64,000 nucleotides of DNA from Clostridium bowmanii (lineage in GTDB: Bacteria; Bacillota; Clostridia; Clostridiales; Clostridiaceae): positions 1-64,000 of the forward strand of contig NZ_JAHLDL010000014.1 of assembly GCF_018861315.1 (NCBI RefSeq), in the 5' to 3' direction. Of the stretch, positions 38,516 to 46,550 are shown piece after piece. The position numbers and the translations under genes are program-made. Below the pieces are notes generated by a model. That model ran no database searches and was not told the DNA's origin. It saw nothing but the letters and a program-made list of their open reading frames with translations. Position 1 is the stretch's first letter. The number at the start of each line of letters is the position of its first letter.

Positions 38516-39934
38516 ATGAAAAATTTTTACGATGTAGTTATTGTAGGAGCCGGACCTGCGGGTATATTTACGGCACTAGAAATTACAAATAAAAAACCTG
38601 AACTTAGTGTACTTATAATTGATAAGGGAAGAAGTATAGAGAAAAGAAAATGTCCAGCTAGAGCTAATGGAAAATGTGTTAAGTGTAATCCTTGTGGGAT
38701 AACATTTGGATGGTCAGGTGCTGGAGCTTTTTCAGATGGTAAGCTTTCCCTAAGCCCAGAGGTGGGTGGAAGACTTCTTGAATATTATTCTGAAGAAGAG
38801 TCAAAAAAATTAATAAAGTATTGTGATGATATATATATAAAATTTGGAGCAAATGAAAAGGTATATGGACTTAATAGTGATAAAGTTGATGAAATTAAAT
38901 ATGAAGCAAGTAAACATAATATTCGTCTTATTGAATGCCCTGTAAGACATTTAGGAACAGAACTTGCCTATGAAGTTTTAAAATCTATGTACCATCATTT
39001 AATGGATAATACCAATACGGAGTTTGTTGAACTTAGTGAAGTGGAAGAAATATTGATAGAAGATAATAAAGCTACTGGGGTATTATTAAAAAGTAAAGAC
39101 GGTCTAGTTAAGGTTAATGCTAAGTACGTTGTAGCTGCACCAGGTAGAGGTGGGGCAGAATGGGTTTCAAATGAAGCTAAAAAACATGATATCCAGGTTA
39201 CTAATAATGCAGTAGATATTGGACTTCGCGTAGAGGTACCTAATTCCGTTATGGATCATTTAACAAAAGATTTATATGAAGCAAAATTAGTATATTACTC
39301 TGATACCTTTGACAGTAAGGTTAGAACCTTCTGTATGAACCCAGGTGGAGTGGTATCAGCAGAATATTATGATGATAATAAGATTGCAGTTGTAAATGGA
39401 CATAGTTACTCAGATCAAAAGCTTAGAACAACTAATACAAATTTTGCAATGCTTGTATCTACTACTTTTACAGAGCCATTTAATCAACCTATTGATTATG
39501 GAAAATATATAGCTCAGCTAGGGAACATGTTAACTGGCGGGGGTATAATGGTTCAAAGATTGGGAGATTTACTAAAGGGAAGAAGAACAGATTATCACAG
39601 ATTAGCTAAATCAACCACTGTTCCTACTTTAAAATCAGCGGTGCCAGGAGATTTAAGCTTTGTACTGCCACAAAGGCACTTAACTTCTATAGTAGAAGCA
39701 TTAAAGGCTTTTGATAAGATAGCACCAGGGTTATATAGCAAAAACACATTACTATATGGAGTAGAAGTGAAGTTTTATTCTAGTAAGATTAGTACAAATA
39801 ACAAATTTGAAACAACTATTGGTAATTTGTACACTATAGGAGATGGAGCAGGAATAACTAGAGGTCTAATGCAAGCATCTACAACTGGTGTAATTGTAGC
39901 AAGAGATATATCAGATAAAGAAGACTGTGATTAA
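38516..39934 (+). CDS. FAD-dependent oxidoreductase (COG2509 type)
   Basis: The 472 residues begin with the Rossmann motif DVVIVGAGPAGIFTALEI. A cysteine cluster (KCPARANGKCVKCNPC, near 44-59) could hold a metal site or disulfides, and GWSGAGAFSDGKL follows. The C-terminal GDGAGITRGLMQASTTGVIVA completes FAD binding. This matches uncharacterised FAD-dependent dehydrogenases common in anaerobes; the substrate is unknown. It stands alone, with AAGGAGG before the start. Confidence 0.88.
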   Translation: MKNFYDVVIVGAGPAGIFTALEITNKKPELSVLIIDKGRSIEKRKCPARANGKCVKCNPCGITFGWSGAGAFSDGKLSLSPEVGGRLLEYYSEEESKKLIKYCDDIYIKFGANEKVYGLNSDKVDEIKYEASKHNIRLIECPVRHLGTELAYEVLKSMYHHLMDNTNTEFVELSEVEEILIEDNKATGVLLKSKDGLVKVNAKYVVAAPGRGGAEWVSNEAKKHDIQVTNNAVDIGLRVEVPNSVMDHLTKDLYEAKLVYYSDTFDSKVRTFCMNPGGVVSAEYYDDNKIAVVNGHSYSDQKLRTTNTNFAMLVSTTFTEPFNQPIDYGKYIAQLGNMLTGGGIMVQRLGDLLKGRRTDYHRLAKSTTVPTLKSAVPGDLSFVLPQRHLTSIVEALKAFDKIAPGLYSKNTLLYGVEVKFYSSKISTNNKFETTIGNLYTIGDGAGITRGLMQASTTGVIVARDISDKEDCD

Positions 39935-40083
39935 TTAACTGAAATGGTTGGTTATATTAATATTAAAAGAGTATAATTCAAAAGGTAAGTACATATGAGC
40001 AATAAAAATTCACAACCGCAGTAATTTAACAATTAAAGAATTGTAGTATTTTATTGCGAAATGAAAGAAAGCGAGGAATTTAT

Positions 40084-41370
40084 ATGTCAGCATTTATTAT
40101 TTTAGGAGCCCAATGGGGAGATGAAGGTAAAGGTAAGATGACGGATTATCTTGCAGAGGGAGCTGACGTTGTTGTCAGATTTCAAGGCGGAAACAATGCA
40201 GGTCATACTGTAGTAGTAGGGGAAAAAGAATATAAACTTCATTTAATACCATCAGGAATATTATATAAAGATAAATTAAATGTAATAGGAAATGGTGTGG
40301 TTGTAGATCCAGAAGCGTTATTTATAGAAATGGACTACTTAGAAGCATTAGGCGAAAAAATAACTCCAGAGAGATTAATGATTAGTGATAGATCTCAAGT
40401 TATAATGCCTTATCATAAAGAGTTAGATAATTTATATGAAATAGCTAGAGGTACAAATGATATTGGAACTACTAAAAAAGGTATAGGCCCTTGTTACACT
40501 GATAAGGCTGAAAGAAGCGGAATTAGAGTATGTGACCTACTTAAAAAAGATGTTTTTAAAGAAAAACTTAAAACTAGTTTAGCAATGAAGAATGATATAA
40601 TAACAAAAGTTTTGGGTGGAAAAGCTTTAGATTTTGATATAATATACAATCAGTATTTAGAGTATGCAGAAAAAATGAGACCTTTTGTAAAAGATATATC
40701 GGTTAAAGTTTTTGATGCAATTAAATCAGGAAAAAATGTTTTATTTGAAGGAGCACAAGGAACACTACTTGATATAGATTATGGTTCATACCCTTTTGTA
40801 ACTTCTTCTAATACCATTGCAGGTGGAGTTTGTATAGGAGCTGGAATAGGACCTACTATGATAACAAATGCTGTAGGAATAGCGAAAGCTTATACTACAA
40901 GAGTAGGAAAAGGACCATTTCCAACAGAACTTAATGATGAAGTAGGAGATTGGATTCGCGAAAAAGGCTTTGAATTTGGTGTAACAACAGGCAGAGCAAG
41001 AAGATGCGGATGGCTTGATCTTGTTATACTAAAAACTGCAGCAAGAATATCAGGACTTACTAGTTTTGCTGTAACTAAAATAGATACTTTAGCAGGTCTT
41101 GAAAAAATCAAGATTTGTGTAGGGTATGAATTTGAAGGAAGCATAATAGATTACTTTCCAGCAAGTCTTGAGGATTTGGCGAGTTGCGTTCCAGTATATG
41201 AAGAGTTTGACGGCTGGGATGAAAATATAGCAGAGGCAAGAAGTTATGATGAACTTCCTGAAAATGCAAAAATATACCTAAAGAAAATTGAAGAGTTTAC
41301 AGGAGTTAAAGTTTCTATAGTATCAGTAGGACCTAAAAGAGACCAAACAATGGTATTAACTGAAATATAG
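40084..41370 (+). CDS. purA: adenylosuccinate synthetase
   Basis: This 428-residue enzyme makes adenylosuccinate from IMP, aspartate and GTP, the first committed step to AMP. The GTP-binding [11 protein letters not shown] begins near residue 7, GNNAGHT near 38, and the [17 protein letters not shown] signature near 124. ATG 40084 (MSAFIILG) follows GCGAGGA; an in-frame ATG at 40054 would add ten residues not typical of the family. No purine riboswitch is seen upstream. Confidence 0.97.
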   Translation: MSAFIILGAQWGDEGKGKMTDYLAEGADVVVRFQGGNNAGHTVVVGEKEYKLHLIPSGILYKDKLNVIGNGVVVDPEALFIEMDYLEALGEKITPERLMISDRSQVIMPYHKELDNLYEIARGTNDIGTTKKGIGPCYTDKAERSGIRVCDLLKKDVFKEKLKTSLAMKNDIITKVLGGKALDFDIIYNQYLEYAEKMRPFVKDISVKVFDAIKSGKNVLFEGAQGTLLDIDYGSYPFVTSSNTIAGGVCIGAGIGPTMITNAVGIAKAYTTRVGKGPFPTELNDEVGDWIREKGFEFGVTTGRARRCGWLDLVILKTAARISGLTSFAVTKIDTLAGLEKIKICVGYEFEGSIIDYFPASLEDLASCVPVYEEFDGWDENIAEARSYDELPENAKIYLKKIEEFTGVKVSIVSVGPKRDQTMVLTEI

Positions 41371-41377
41371 AAATAAA

Positions 41378-41424
41378 TAAGACGTACATATTGTAAATAT
41401 TATCTTTGCAATATGTATGTCTTA
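41378..41424 (+). terminator. purA terminator (weak T-tract)
   Basis: TAAGACGTACATATTG (41378-41393) pairs with CAATATGTATGTCTTA (41409-41424), with a 15-nt loop, followed by TATATATT only. Confidence 0.6.
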
Positions 41425-41631
41425 TATATTATAGGGAATTATAAGTAGTGTAGAAATATGATATATAGGTATACAAGTATATACTTAAGATTAAAAAAGT
41501 GCGTACTTGTAAAATAGAAGTATATAAAATATAATGAGAATGATAATTAAAGTTAAATAAATATTTTTATTTAATTGCTAGTTAAAGTCTGATATAATTA
41601 TTTTAAATTTAAAAAAAGTGAGGTAGATAAT

Positions 41632-41817
41632 ATGAAAATAACTAAGGATATGACAATTGGTGAAGTTGTAAGATCAAATCCAGATTCAGTTGAAGTACTT
41701 ATGGGTTTTGGAATGGGTTGCGTAGGATGTCCTTCAGCACAAGCTGAAACAATAGAAGAGGCAGCAATGGTTCATGGTCTTGATTTAGAAGCATTAATGG
41801 CTAAATTAAACGCATAG
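41632..41817 (+). CDS. DUF1858 small protein
   Basis: This 61-residue protein contains [30 protein letters not shown], the DUF1858 signature with a CxxC pair, as found alone or fused to hybrid-cluster and other redox proteins. A redox or metal-linked role is inferred only. TATAAT lies at 41593-41598, and a partial Fur-box-like sequence at 41536-41554. Confidence 0.9.
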   Translation: MKITKDMTIGEVVRSNPDSVEVLMGFGMGCVGCPSAQAETIEEAAMVHGLDLEALMAKLNA

Positions 41818-41824
41818 AAAAATT

Positions 41825-41858
41825 AAGACACTTAGCAAAAATGCTAGGTGTCTTTTTT
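41825..41858 (+). terminator. bidirectional terminator
   Basis: AAGACACTTAGCA (41825-41837) pairs with TGCTAGGTGTCTT (41842-41854), and a T-run follows. It also serves the convergent ECF gene ending at 41860. Confidence 0.85.
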
Positions 41859-41859
41859 C

Positions 41860-42447
41860 TTATTTTTTTATCTTTTTAATTGACAGGATTACAGGTATGG
41901 TAATTATAGTAGCTATTATAGCTTCTGGGACACCATTTATTACGGCTATACCATAAATGGTCTTGGCAGCAATAGACGGGTCTATGCCTTTAGAAGCAGC
42001 AAATTTAGCTGCATATAAAATATATATCATAGTAAGAACACCAAAAGTGTTAGTTAAAGAACCAATTACGGTAGCTAGGCCAATTTTTAGGCTATCATTT
42101 TTAGTGAAGTTTAGTTTGTAAACATAGTAAGAAGTAAGACCAATAAGAACTCTTGGTAATACGGATACTAGAGGATTTATAAAAGCAAAAGATAGTAAAT
42201 TTGGAGCCATAATATTTTGCATAATGCTAAAAACACCAAAAATTAATCCAATAGTCATTCCAACCATAGGTCCCCCTATTATTGAGCCTATAATAACTGG
42301 AATGTGCATAATGGTAGCTTTGGCACCAGGAAGTGGAATAAACCCATATCCAGTTAATCCAAGGACTACACAAATAGCTGATAGCATACCGATTGTTGTT
42401 AATTGACTTGTTTTTATTCTTCTGATTTTCATAGAATTATTAATCAT
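41860..42447 (-). CDS. ECF transporter S-component (substrate unknown)
   Basis: This 195-residue protein has about six membrane helices, starting TTIGMLSAICVVLGLTGYGFIPLPGAKATIMHIPVIIG. It matches energy-coupling-factor substrate-binding S-components; the GFIPLP...TIMHIPV segment resembles the pantothenate (PanT)-like group, but I do not assign the vitamin. No A or T components lie nearby, so it would use the shared module. GGAGGG precedes the start. Confidence 0.85.
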   Translation of the reverse strand: MINNSMKIRRIKTSQLTTIGMLSAICVVLGLTGYGFIPLPGAKATIMHIPVIIGSIIGGPMVGMTIGLIFGVFSIMQNIMAPNLLSFAFINPLVSVLPRVLIGLTSYYVYKLNFTKNDSLKIGLATVIGSLTNTFGVLTMIYILYAAKFAASKGIDPSIAAKTIYGIAVINGVPEAIIATIITIPVILSIKKIKK

Positions 42448-42798
42448 AATTTCCCTCCGCTCTTATTCCATAAGGATATAAGTCGATTATATTGATAATC
42501 TGCATTTATAGTTCAGTTTCATAACGAATACCGACAACAATATTTTATCACTTATTTTACAAAAATTAAATAGATAAAAAAAATTTTTAAAACTTAATAT
42601 ATAGCTTAATACAATCATAAGGGTAATACGTTTTTATTTGTAAGATTCTTTAAGTATGTAGTAGAATAAGATATAAATGGCTAAAATAACAAAGGCTTAC
42701 TTTAGTCATTTAGTTTGATATTATTTTAACACAAAGAAACTAAAATTACATAAGAATAATAAAAATTGTTTATTAATATTAAATATAGGAGGCAAAAT
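42448..42798. other. intergenic region, ECF gene to thioesterase
   Basis: This is 351 nt of AT-rich DNA between divergent genes, with no ORF. On the minus strand a small hairpin (CTTAT...TCC/GGAATAAG, near 42463-42484) precedes the ECF start. I recognise no vitamin riboswitch. Confidence 0.4.
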
Positions 42799-43551
42799 AT
42801 GATTAGAATTCCAGCAGTTACGGATAGAGATTATAATATTCATTACTATGAAGTAGATATCCATAAAAGAGCTTTAATTACAAGCATTATAGATTATCTC
42901 GGTGATATGGCAATGTATCAAAGTGAAATTTTAGGAGTGGGTATAGGACACCTTAAAGAGAATAACATGGCATGGGTTTTATATAAATGGGACATAACAA
43001 TGGAGTCCTATCCACTATTGAATGAAAATATAAAGGTGAAAACTTTTGCACATTCATTCAGAAAATTTTATGCATATAGGAAGTATGAAATTCTTGATTC
43101 TAAAGGAAATAAGATAGGATATGCCAATTCTGTGTGGATTCTAATAAATACAAATAGAAGAAGGCCCATAAGAATTACTGAAGATATGTACGTGGCTTAT
43201 GGTATAGATAATAGCAATAATGCTTCTTTAGATATTCCTAATATACCGGAAATAAATACAGTAGACAGCGAAAAAAGTTTCCAAGTTAGATATAGTGACA
43301 TTGATACTAATGTGCACGTAAATAATGTAAAATATGTTGCTTGGGCACTAGAGACAATGCCTAAGGACATAGTTTTAGATTATGTTTTAAAGAATATTAA
43401 AGTAACCTACGAAAAAGAAACAACTTATGGAGAAACCATAAAGGTAAGTACGGAAATTATAAGAGCAGAAAATAATGTAATATGTAGACACAAAATCGTA
43501 AATGAAGAGGGAACTGAGCTTACCCTTTTAGAAAGTACTTGGTTAAAGTAA
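42799..43551 (+). CDS. acyl-ACP thioesterase
   Basis: This 250-residue double hot-dog protein fits the bacterial acyl-ACP thioesterase family. The N-terminal half has YYEVDIHKRALITSIIDYLGDMAMYQSE, and the second half has RYSDIDTNVHVNNVKYVAWALE, with the conserved Asn/His pair. It releases fatty acids from acyl carrier protein. ATG 42799 follows TAGGAGG; an upstream in-frame ATG at 42766 has no ribosome-binding site. Confidence 0.92.
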   Translation: MIRIPAVTDRDYNIHYYEVDIHKRALITSIIDYLGDMAMYQSEILGVGIGHLKENNMAWVLYKWDITMESYPLLNENIKVKTFAHSFRKFYAYRKYEILDSKGNKIGYANSVWILINTNRRRPIRITEDMYVAYGIDNSNNASLDIPNIPEINTVDSEKSFQVRYSDIDTNVHVNNVKYVAWALETMPKDIVLDYVLKNIKVTYEKETTYGETIKVSTEIIRAENNVICRHKIVNEEGTELTLLESTWLK

Positions 43552-43604
43552 TTTAGGAATTTTTAATAAGGCTATGTTAGACAATATTGAGGTCATAGTC
43601 ATAT

Positions 43605-43640
43605 AAAAACCGACTTATCTATTTAGAGGAGTCGGTTTTT
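43605..43640 (+). terminator. thioesterase terminator
   Basis: AAAAACCGACT (43605-43615) pairs with AGTCGGTTTTT (43630-43640). Confidence 0.85.
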
Positions 43641-43885
43641 GTTGTATCATTTTACAATATAATCCTAAAATGATTTTTATAATAACTATCCTTGAAATTA
43701 AACTGAAAATTATTTGAAAACTTCTTATAAATGTCTGATACTTCATTGAAATCATATTCAACCCCTTAGCTGTAATGAATCGTATAAAATTGAATTCGGG
43801 AATAAATGTGGATTTTAATTATTTTGAGAGGCTTGATTCTTAAAAATTGCTATTTCCTCATAATAATAATTCGTAAAATTAGGTA
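43641..43885. other. AT-rich non-coding stretch
   Basis: I find no ORF, repeat or RNA motif I can support between the terminator and the hairpin element. Confidence 0.5.
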
Positions 43886-44116
43886 TTTTTTCTTGGAGCA
43901 TGCTAACAAAAGTATATGTTGCGTAGAATGCTTTGAATAAGCCTTAGTAATTCTTAACTTATTTTAACGGAAGATACGTTAAGAAAAGTGCATGTTTGAG
44001 CGTAAGCGAGTTTGCACTTTTTAGTATTTTTCAATAAAATAAGTTTAGAATTACTTGGCGACGTGAAAGCATTCCAGCAACATATACTTTTAGTTATAGC
44101 ATACTCCAAGAAAAAA
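43886..44116. mobile_element. 231-bp long-hairpin element (MITE-like)
   Basis: The ends TTTTTTCTTGGAG (43886-43898) and CTCCAAGAAAAAA (44104-44116) are exact complements. The arms stay alignable over about 75 nt (AAAAGTATATGTTGC, GAATGCTTT, AGTAATTCT...AACTTATTTTA). A smaller hairpin (AAAAGTGCA.../...TGCACTTTT) sits in the middle. There is no transposase. One arm is found again at 33230-33330, and a related shorter hairpin at 46443-46530. Non-autonomous transposition is inferred, not shown. Confidence 0.7.
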
Positions 44117-44145
44117 GATTTATCTATTAATAGAACGATTATTTC

Positions 44146-45375
44146 CTATTTGGAAGCATTAATCGCTGCAATAGCGCCAGAGCTCCAGGCCCATTGAAGG
44201 TTGAAACCACCACAATCGCCATCTACATCTAAAATTTCTCCAGCAAAATATAAATTTGGAACAATATTAGACTCTAGAGTTTGAGGGTTGATTTCTTTTG
44301 TATTAATACCACCCGCTGTGACTTGCGCATTGGAAAAAGAATTAGTTCCTGAAACTTCAAATTTCCATTTTTTTAATAGTTCATATATAGAATTTTTTTC
44401 TGTAAGTTCAAGATCACAGCATGATTTATGAATATCTTCTATTTTCGCATGTTTTAAAATTATTGGAATTACTTTTTTATTAATTATTCCAATGAGTGAA
44501 TCATTAAGGGATCTATCCCTGAATATAGACCAATGACTTTCTAAAAATATTTTTAGATCTTCAGCAGAAATTGTTGGTAACAGGTCAATATGTAGAGATA
44601 CTTTATTGTTTTTAGCTAAGGCATAGGATGCAGTTCTACTAAGTTGTAGAATTGGAGGTCCGGAGATGCCGTAGTCAGTAAAGAGTATTTCTCCAAATTC
44701 CTTTTGGATGGATTTATTATCTATGAATATTTCTGCATTACCGTCGAATTTCACTCCAGATAGTGCCTTTAGTCTATCATAGTTTAATTTAAGCTGTACA
44801 AGAGCTGGTACAGGAGATATTACGCTGTGCCCTAATTGTTTAGCCAATGTGTATCCGGAGCCGTCAGAACCTGTCTTAGGGGAAGATTTACCGCCGGTAG
44901 CAATAATTAGTTTTTCACATTCATATGTAATATCGTCTGCGGTTAAAATTTTAAAGCACTTATTTTTTTTTATGATTTGTTTAGCTTTTGTATTTATATA
45001 TACAGGAATATTTTTTTCTTCTAAAGAAAAGCGCAGTATGTCAAGCACTGATGAAGCTTGTAATGACATAGGAAACATTTTACCGCCATCTAAAGTTACT
45101 AGAGGTATACCTAAATTACCAAAAAAATCTATAGTATGATTTATGGTGAAAGAGTCTAGTGTATTTTTAGAGAAATTTGGATTTTCACTATGATATCTAT
45201 CTATATTTATATTTGTATTACTGATATTACACCTTCCATTACCGGTGGTTAATATTTTTTTACCTACTCTGTCGGAGCCTTCAATTATGGCTACGTCTAT
45301 TCCTAAATCTTTTGCTATAAGTGCAGAGGTTAAACCAGCGGCACCTCCGCCAACTATTATAAGAGAATGTTTCAA
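44146..45375 (-). CDS. HI0933-family FAD flavoprotein
   Basis: This 409-residue NAD(P)/FAD-dependent protein has the Rossmann start LIIVGGGAAGLTSALIAKDLG, then GKKILTTGNGRCNISN, and the C-terminal GEILDVDGDCGGFNLQWAWSSG, the signature of the HI0933/YtfP (BaiN-like) family. Its physiological substrate is not established. Translation starts at TTG 45375 behind GGGAGAG. It ends 29 nt from the hairpin element. Confidence 0.92.
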   Translation of the reverse strand: MKHSLIIVGGGAAGLTSALIAKDLGIDVAIIEGSDRVGKKILTTGNGRCNISNTNINIDRYHSENPNFSKNTLDSFTINHTIDFFGNLGIPLVTLDGGKMFPMSLQASSVLDILRFSLEEKNIPVYINTKAKQIIKKNKCFKILTADDITYECEKLIIATGGKSSPKTGSDGSGYTLAKQLGHSVISPVPALVQLKLNYDRLKALSGVKFDGNAEIFIDNKSIQKEFGEILFTDYGISGPPILQLSRTASYALAKNNKVSLHIDLLPTISAEDLKIFLESHWSIFRDRSLNDSLIGIINKKVIPIILKHAKIEDIHKSCCDLELTEKNSIYELLKKWKFEVSGTNSFSNAQVTAGGINTKEINPQTLESNIVPNLYFAGEILDVDGDCGGFNLQWAWSSGAIAAINASK

Positions 45376-45631
45376 GAAAATCTCTCCCTTCGAGAAATAA
45401 ATTATATTTGTAATATTAAGTGTGTCTCCTATGATTTTACCCTAAAACACTTAGGTTTAATATGACTTTTATTTTATCCTATGAAAAAGTATATGGTTTA
45501 TTTATAATTATTTGGTTAAGTTTAAAATATTGCCAAAGTTATACTAATTTTTTTATATAAGACAAACCGTTGAAATCACTGGATTATTGTGCTGTTATAA
45601 AAAAATAAATAAATAAAATTAAGAAAACATG
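45376..45631. other. intergenic region upstream of the tRNA promoter
   Basis: AT-rich DNA with no ORF, between the leftward flavoprotein gene and the tRNA promoter. Nothing else is recognised. Confidence 0.5.
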
Positions 45632-45660
45632 TTGACACTTCAGCAAAAATTATGTATTAT
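45632..45660 (+). promoter_or_regulatory. promoter of the tRNA cluster
   Basis: Perfect TTGACA (45632-45637), a 17-nt spacer, TATTAT (45655-45660), about 50 nt before the first tRNA. Confidence 0.85.
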
Positions 45661-45716
45661 AGTTTATGTTGGGTTGCGAGACGGAAGCACATGATGAATA
45701 AATAACAATTTAGTAT

Positions 45717-45791
45717 GGCTCCTTGGTCAAGCGGTTAAGACACCACCCTTTCACGGTGGTAACAGGGGTTCAATTCCCCTAGGAGTCACCA
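45717..45791 (+). tRNA. tRNA-Glu (TTC), copy 1
   Basis: 75 nt with encoded CCA. Acceptor GGCTCCT/AGGAGTC; anticodon stem CCACC/GGTGG around CTTTCAC gives TTC. Confidence 0.97.
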
Positions 45792-45803
45792 ATAAACATA
45801 TAT

Positions 45804-45879
45804 GGGAGCATAGCTCAGCTGGGAGAGCATCTGCCTTACAAGCAGAGGGTCACAGGTTCGAACCCTGTTGTTCCCACCA
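45804..45879 (+). tRNA. tRNA-Val (TAC), copy 1
   Basis: 76 nt with CCA. Acceptor GGGAGCA/TGTTCCC; loop CTTACAA gives TAC. Confidence 0.97.
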
Positions 45880-45884
45880 TATAT

Positions 45885-45961
45885 GGCCCAGTGGCTCAGT
45901 TGGTTAGAGTGCCGCCCTGTCACGGCGGAGGTCGACGGTTCGAGTCCGTTCTGGGTCGCCA
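45885..45961 (+). tRNA. tRNA-Asp (GTC), copy 1
   Basis: 77 nt with CCA. Acceptor GGCCCAG/CTGGGTC; loop CTGTCAC gives GTC. T stem GACGG/CCGTT with normal loop TTCGAGT. Confidence 0.97.
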
Positions 45962-45972
45962 TTTTTTTTCTC

Positions 45973-46047
45973 GCTGGCATGGCTCAACGGTAGAGCAGCT
46001 GACTTGTAATCAGCAGGTTGTAGGTTCAATTCCTATTGCCAGCTCCA
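45973..46047 (+). tRNA. tRNA-Thr (TGT), copy 1
   Basis: 75 nt with CCA. Acceptor GCTGGCA/TGCCAGC; loop CTTGTAA gives TGT. Confidence 0.97.
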
Positions 46048-46070
46048 AAAAAAACTTAATAGATTAACAT

Positions 46071-46145
46071 GGCTCCTTGGTCAAGAGGTTAAGACACCAC
46101 CCTTTCACGGTAGTAACAGGGGTTCAATTCCCCTAGGAGTCACCA
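46071..46145 (+). tRNA. tRNA-Glu (TTC), copy 2
   Basis: 75 nt. It differs from copy 1 by one D-loop base (GCGG to GAGG) and by G42 to A in the anticodon stem (CCACC/GGTAG), which leaves a C28-A42 mismatch. Confidence 0.93.
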
Positions 46146-46158
46146 ATAAAACATATAT

Positions 46159-46234
46159 GGGAGCATAGCTCAGCTGGGAGAGCATCTGCCTTACAAGCAG
46201 AGGGTCACAGGTTCGAACCCTGTTGTTCCCACCA
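46159..46234 (+). tRNA. tRNA-Val (TAC), copy 2
   Basis: 76 nt, identical to copy 1 by eye. Confidence 0.97.
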
Positions 46235-46239
46235 TATAT

Positions 46240-46316
46240 GGCCCAGTGGCTCAGTTGGTTAGAGTGCCGCCCTGTCACGGCGGAGGTCGAGGGTCCGAGT
46301 CCCTTCTGGGTCGCCA
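46240..46316 (+). tRNA. tRNA-Asp (GTC), copy 2, variant T loop
   Basis: 77 nt. The T stem is GAGGG/CCCTT, a compensated change from copy 1. The loop is TCCGAGT, so position 55, almost always U (pseudouridine), is C. The rest matches copy 1. Confidence 0.9.
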
Positions 46317-46323
46317 TATTTTT

Positions 46324-46398
46324 GCTGGCATGGCTCAACGGTAGAGCAGCTGACTTGTAATCAGCAGGTTGTAGGTTCAATTCCTATTGCCAGCTCCA
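46324..46398 (+). tRNA. tRNA-Thr (TGT), copy 2
   Basis: 75 nt, identical to copy 1 by eye; followed directly by the cluster terminator. Confidence 0.97.
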
Positions 46399-46400
46399 AA

Positions 46401-46434
46401 AAAAGTACTAAACTTTTGTTTAGTACTTTTTTTT
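46401..46434 (+). terminator. terminator of the tRNA cluster
   Basis: AAAAGTACTAAAC (46401-46413) pairs with GTTTAGTACTTTT (46418-46430), followed by more T. Confidence 0.9.
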
Positions 46435-46442
46435 ATTTGCTT

Positions 46443-46530
46443 TAAAAAAGCACATATTATATGAAATGCATTTGAATAAGTCTTAGGATTAAGTAAGACT
46501 TACGCATTTTTAGTAATATGTGCTTTTTTA
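46443..46530. repeat. 88-bp imperfect palindrome related to the hairpin element
   Basis: TAAAAAAGCACATATTA (46443-46459) and TAATATGTGCTTTTTTA (46514-46530) are perfect complements. Inside, GAAATGCATTTGAATAAGTC resembles the GAATGCTTTGAATAAGCC of the element at 43886. It may also terminate the convergent leftward gene. Confidence 0.6.
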
Positions 46531-46550
46531 TTAATGTACAAAGCTTAATA

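Larger units (their letters stand above)
45717..46398 (+). repeat. tandem duplication of a four-tRNA cluster
   Basis: Two units (45717-46047 and 46071-46398), each Glu-Val-Asp-Thr in the same order, with near-identical genes and spacers (for example ATATATGG before tRNA-Val). The starts are 354 nt apart. Differences are confined to a few bases and spacer lengths. Confidence 0.95.

Noticed and set aside
40000-40083. Purine riboswitch before purA
   Set aside because: The conserved purine aptamer core (TATA...GTCTCTAC) is not present.
44012-44197. Plus-strand 61-codon ORF at the right arm of the hairpin element
   Set aside because: It runs across the repeat arm into the 3' end of the convergent flavoprotein gene; no ribosome-binding site.
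45786-46380. Minus-strand ORFs over the tRNA cluster (for example NRVRTCDPLLVRQMLSQLSYAP)
   Set aside because: These are antisense readings of tRNA genes, repeated because the cluster is duplicated; they are often mis-annotated as proteins.
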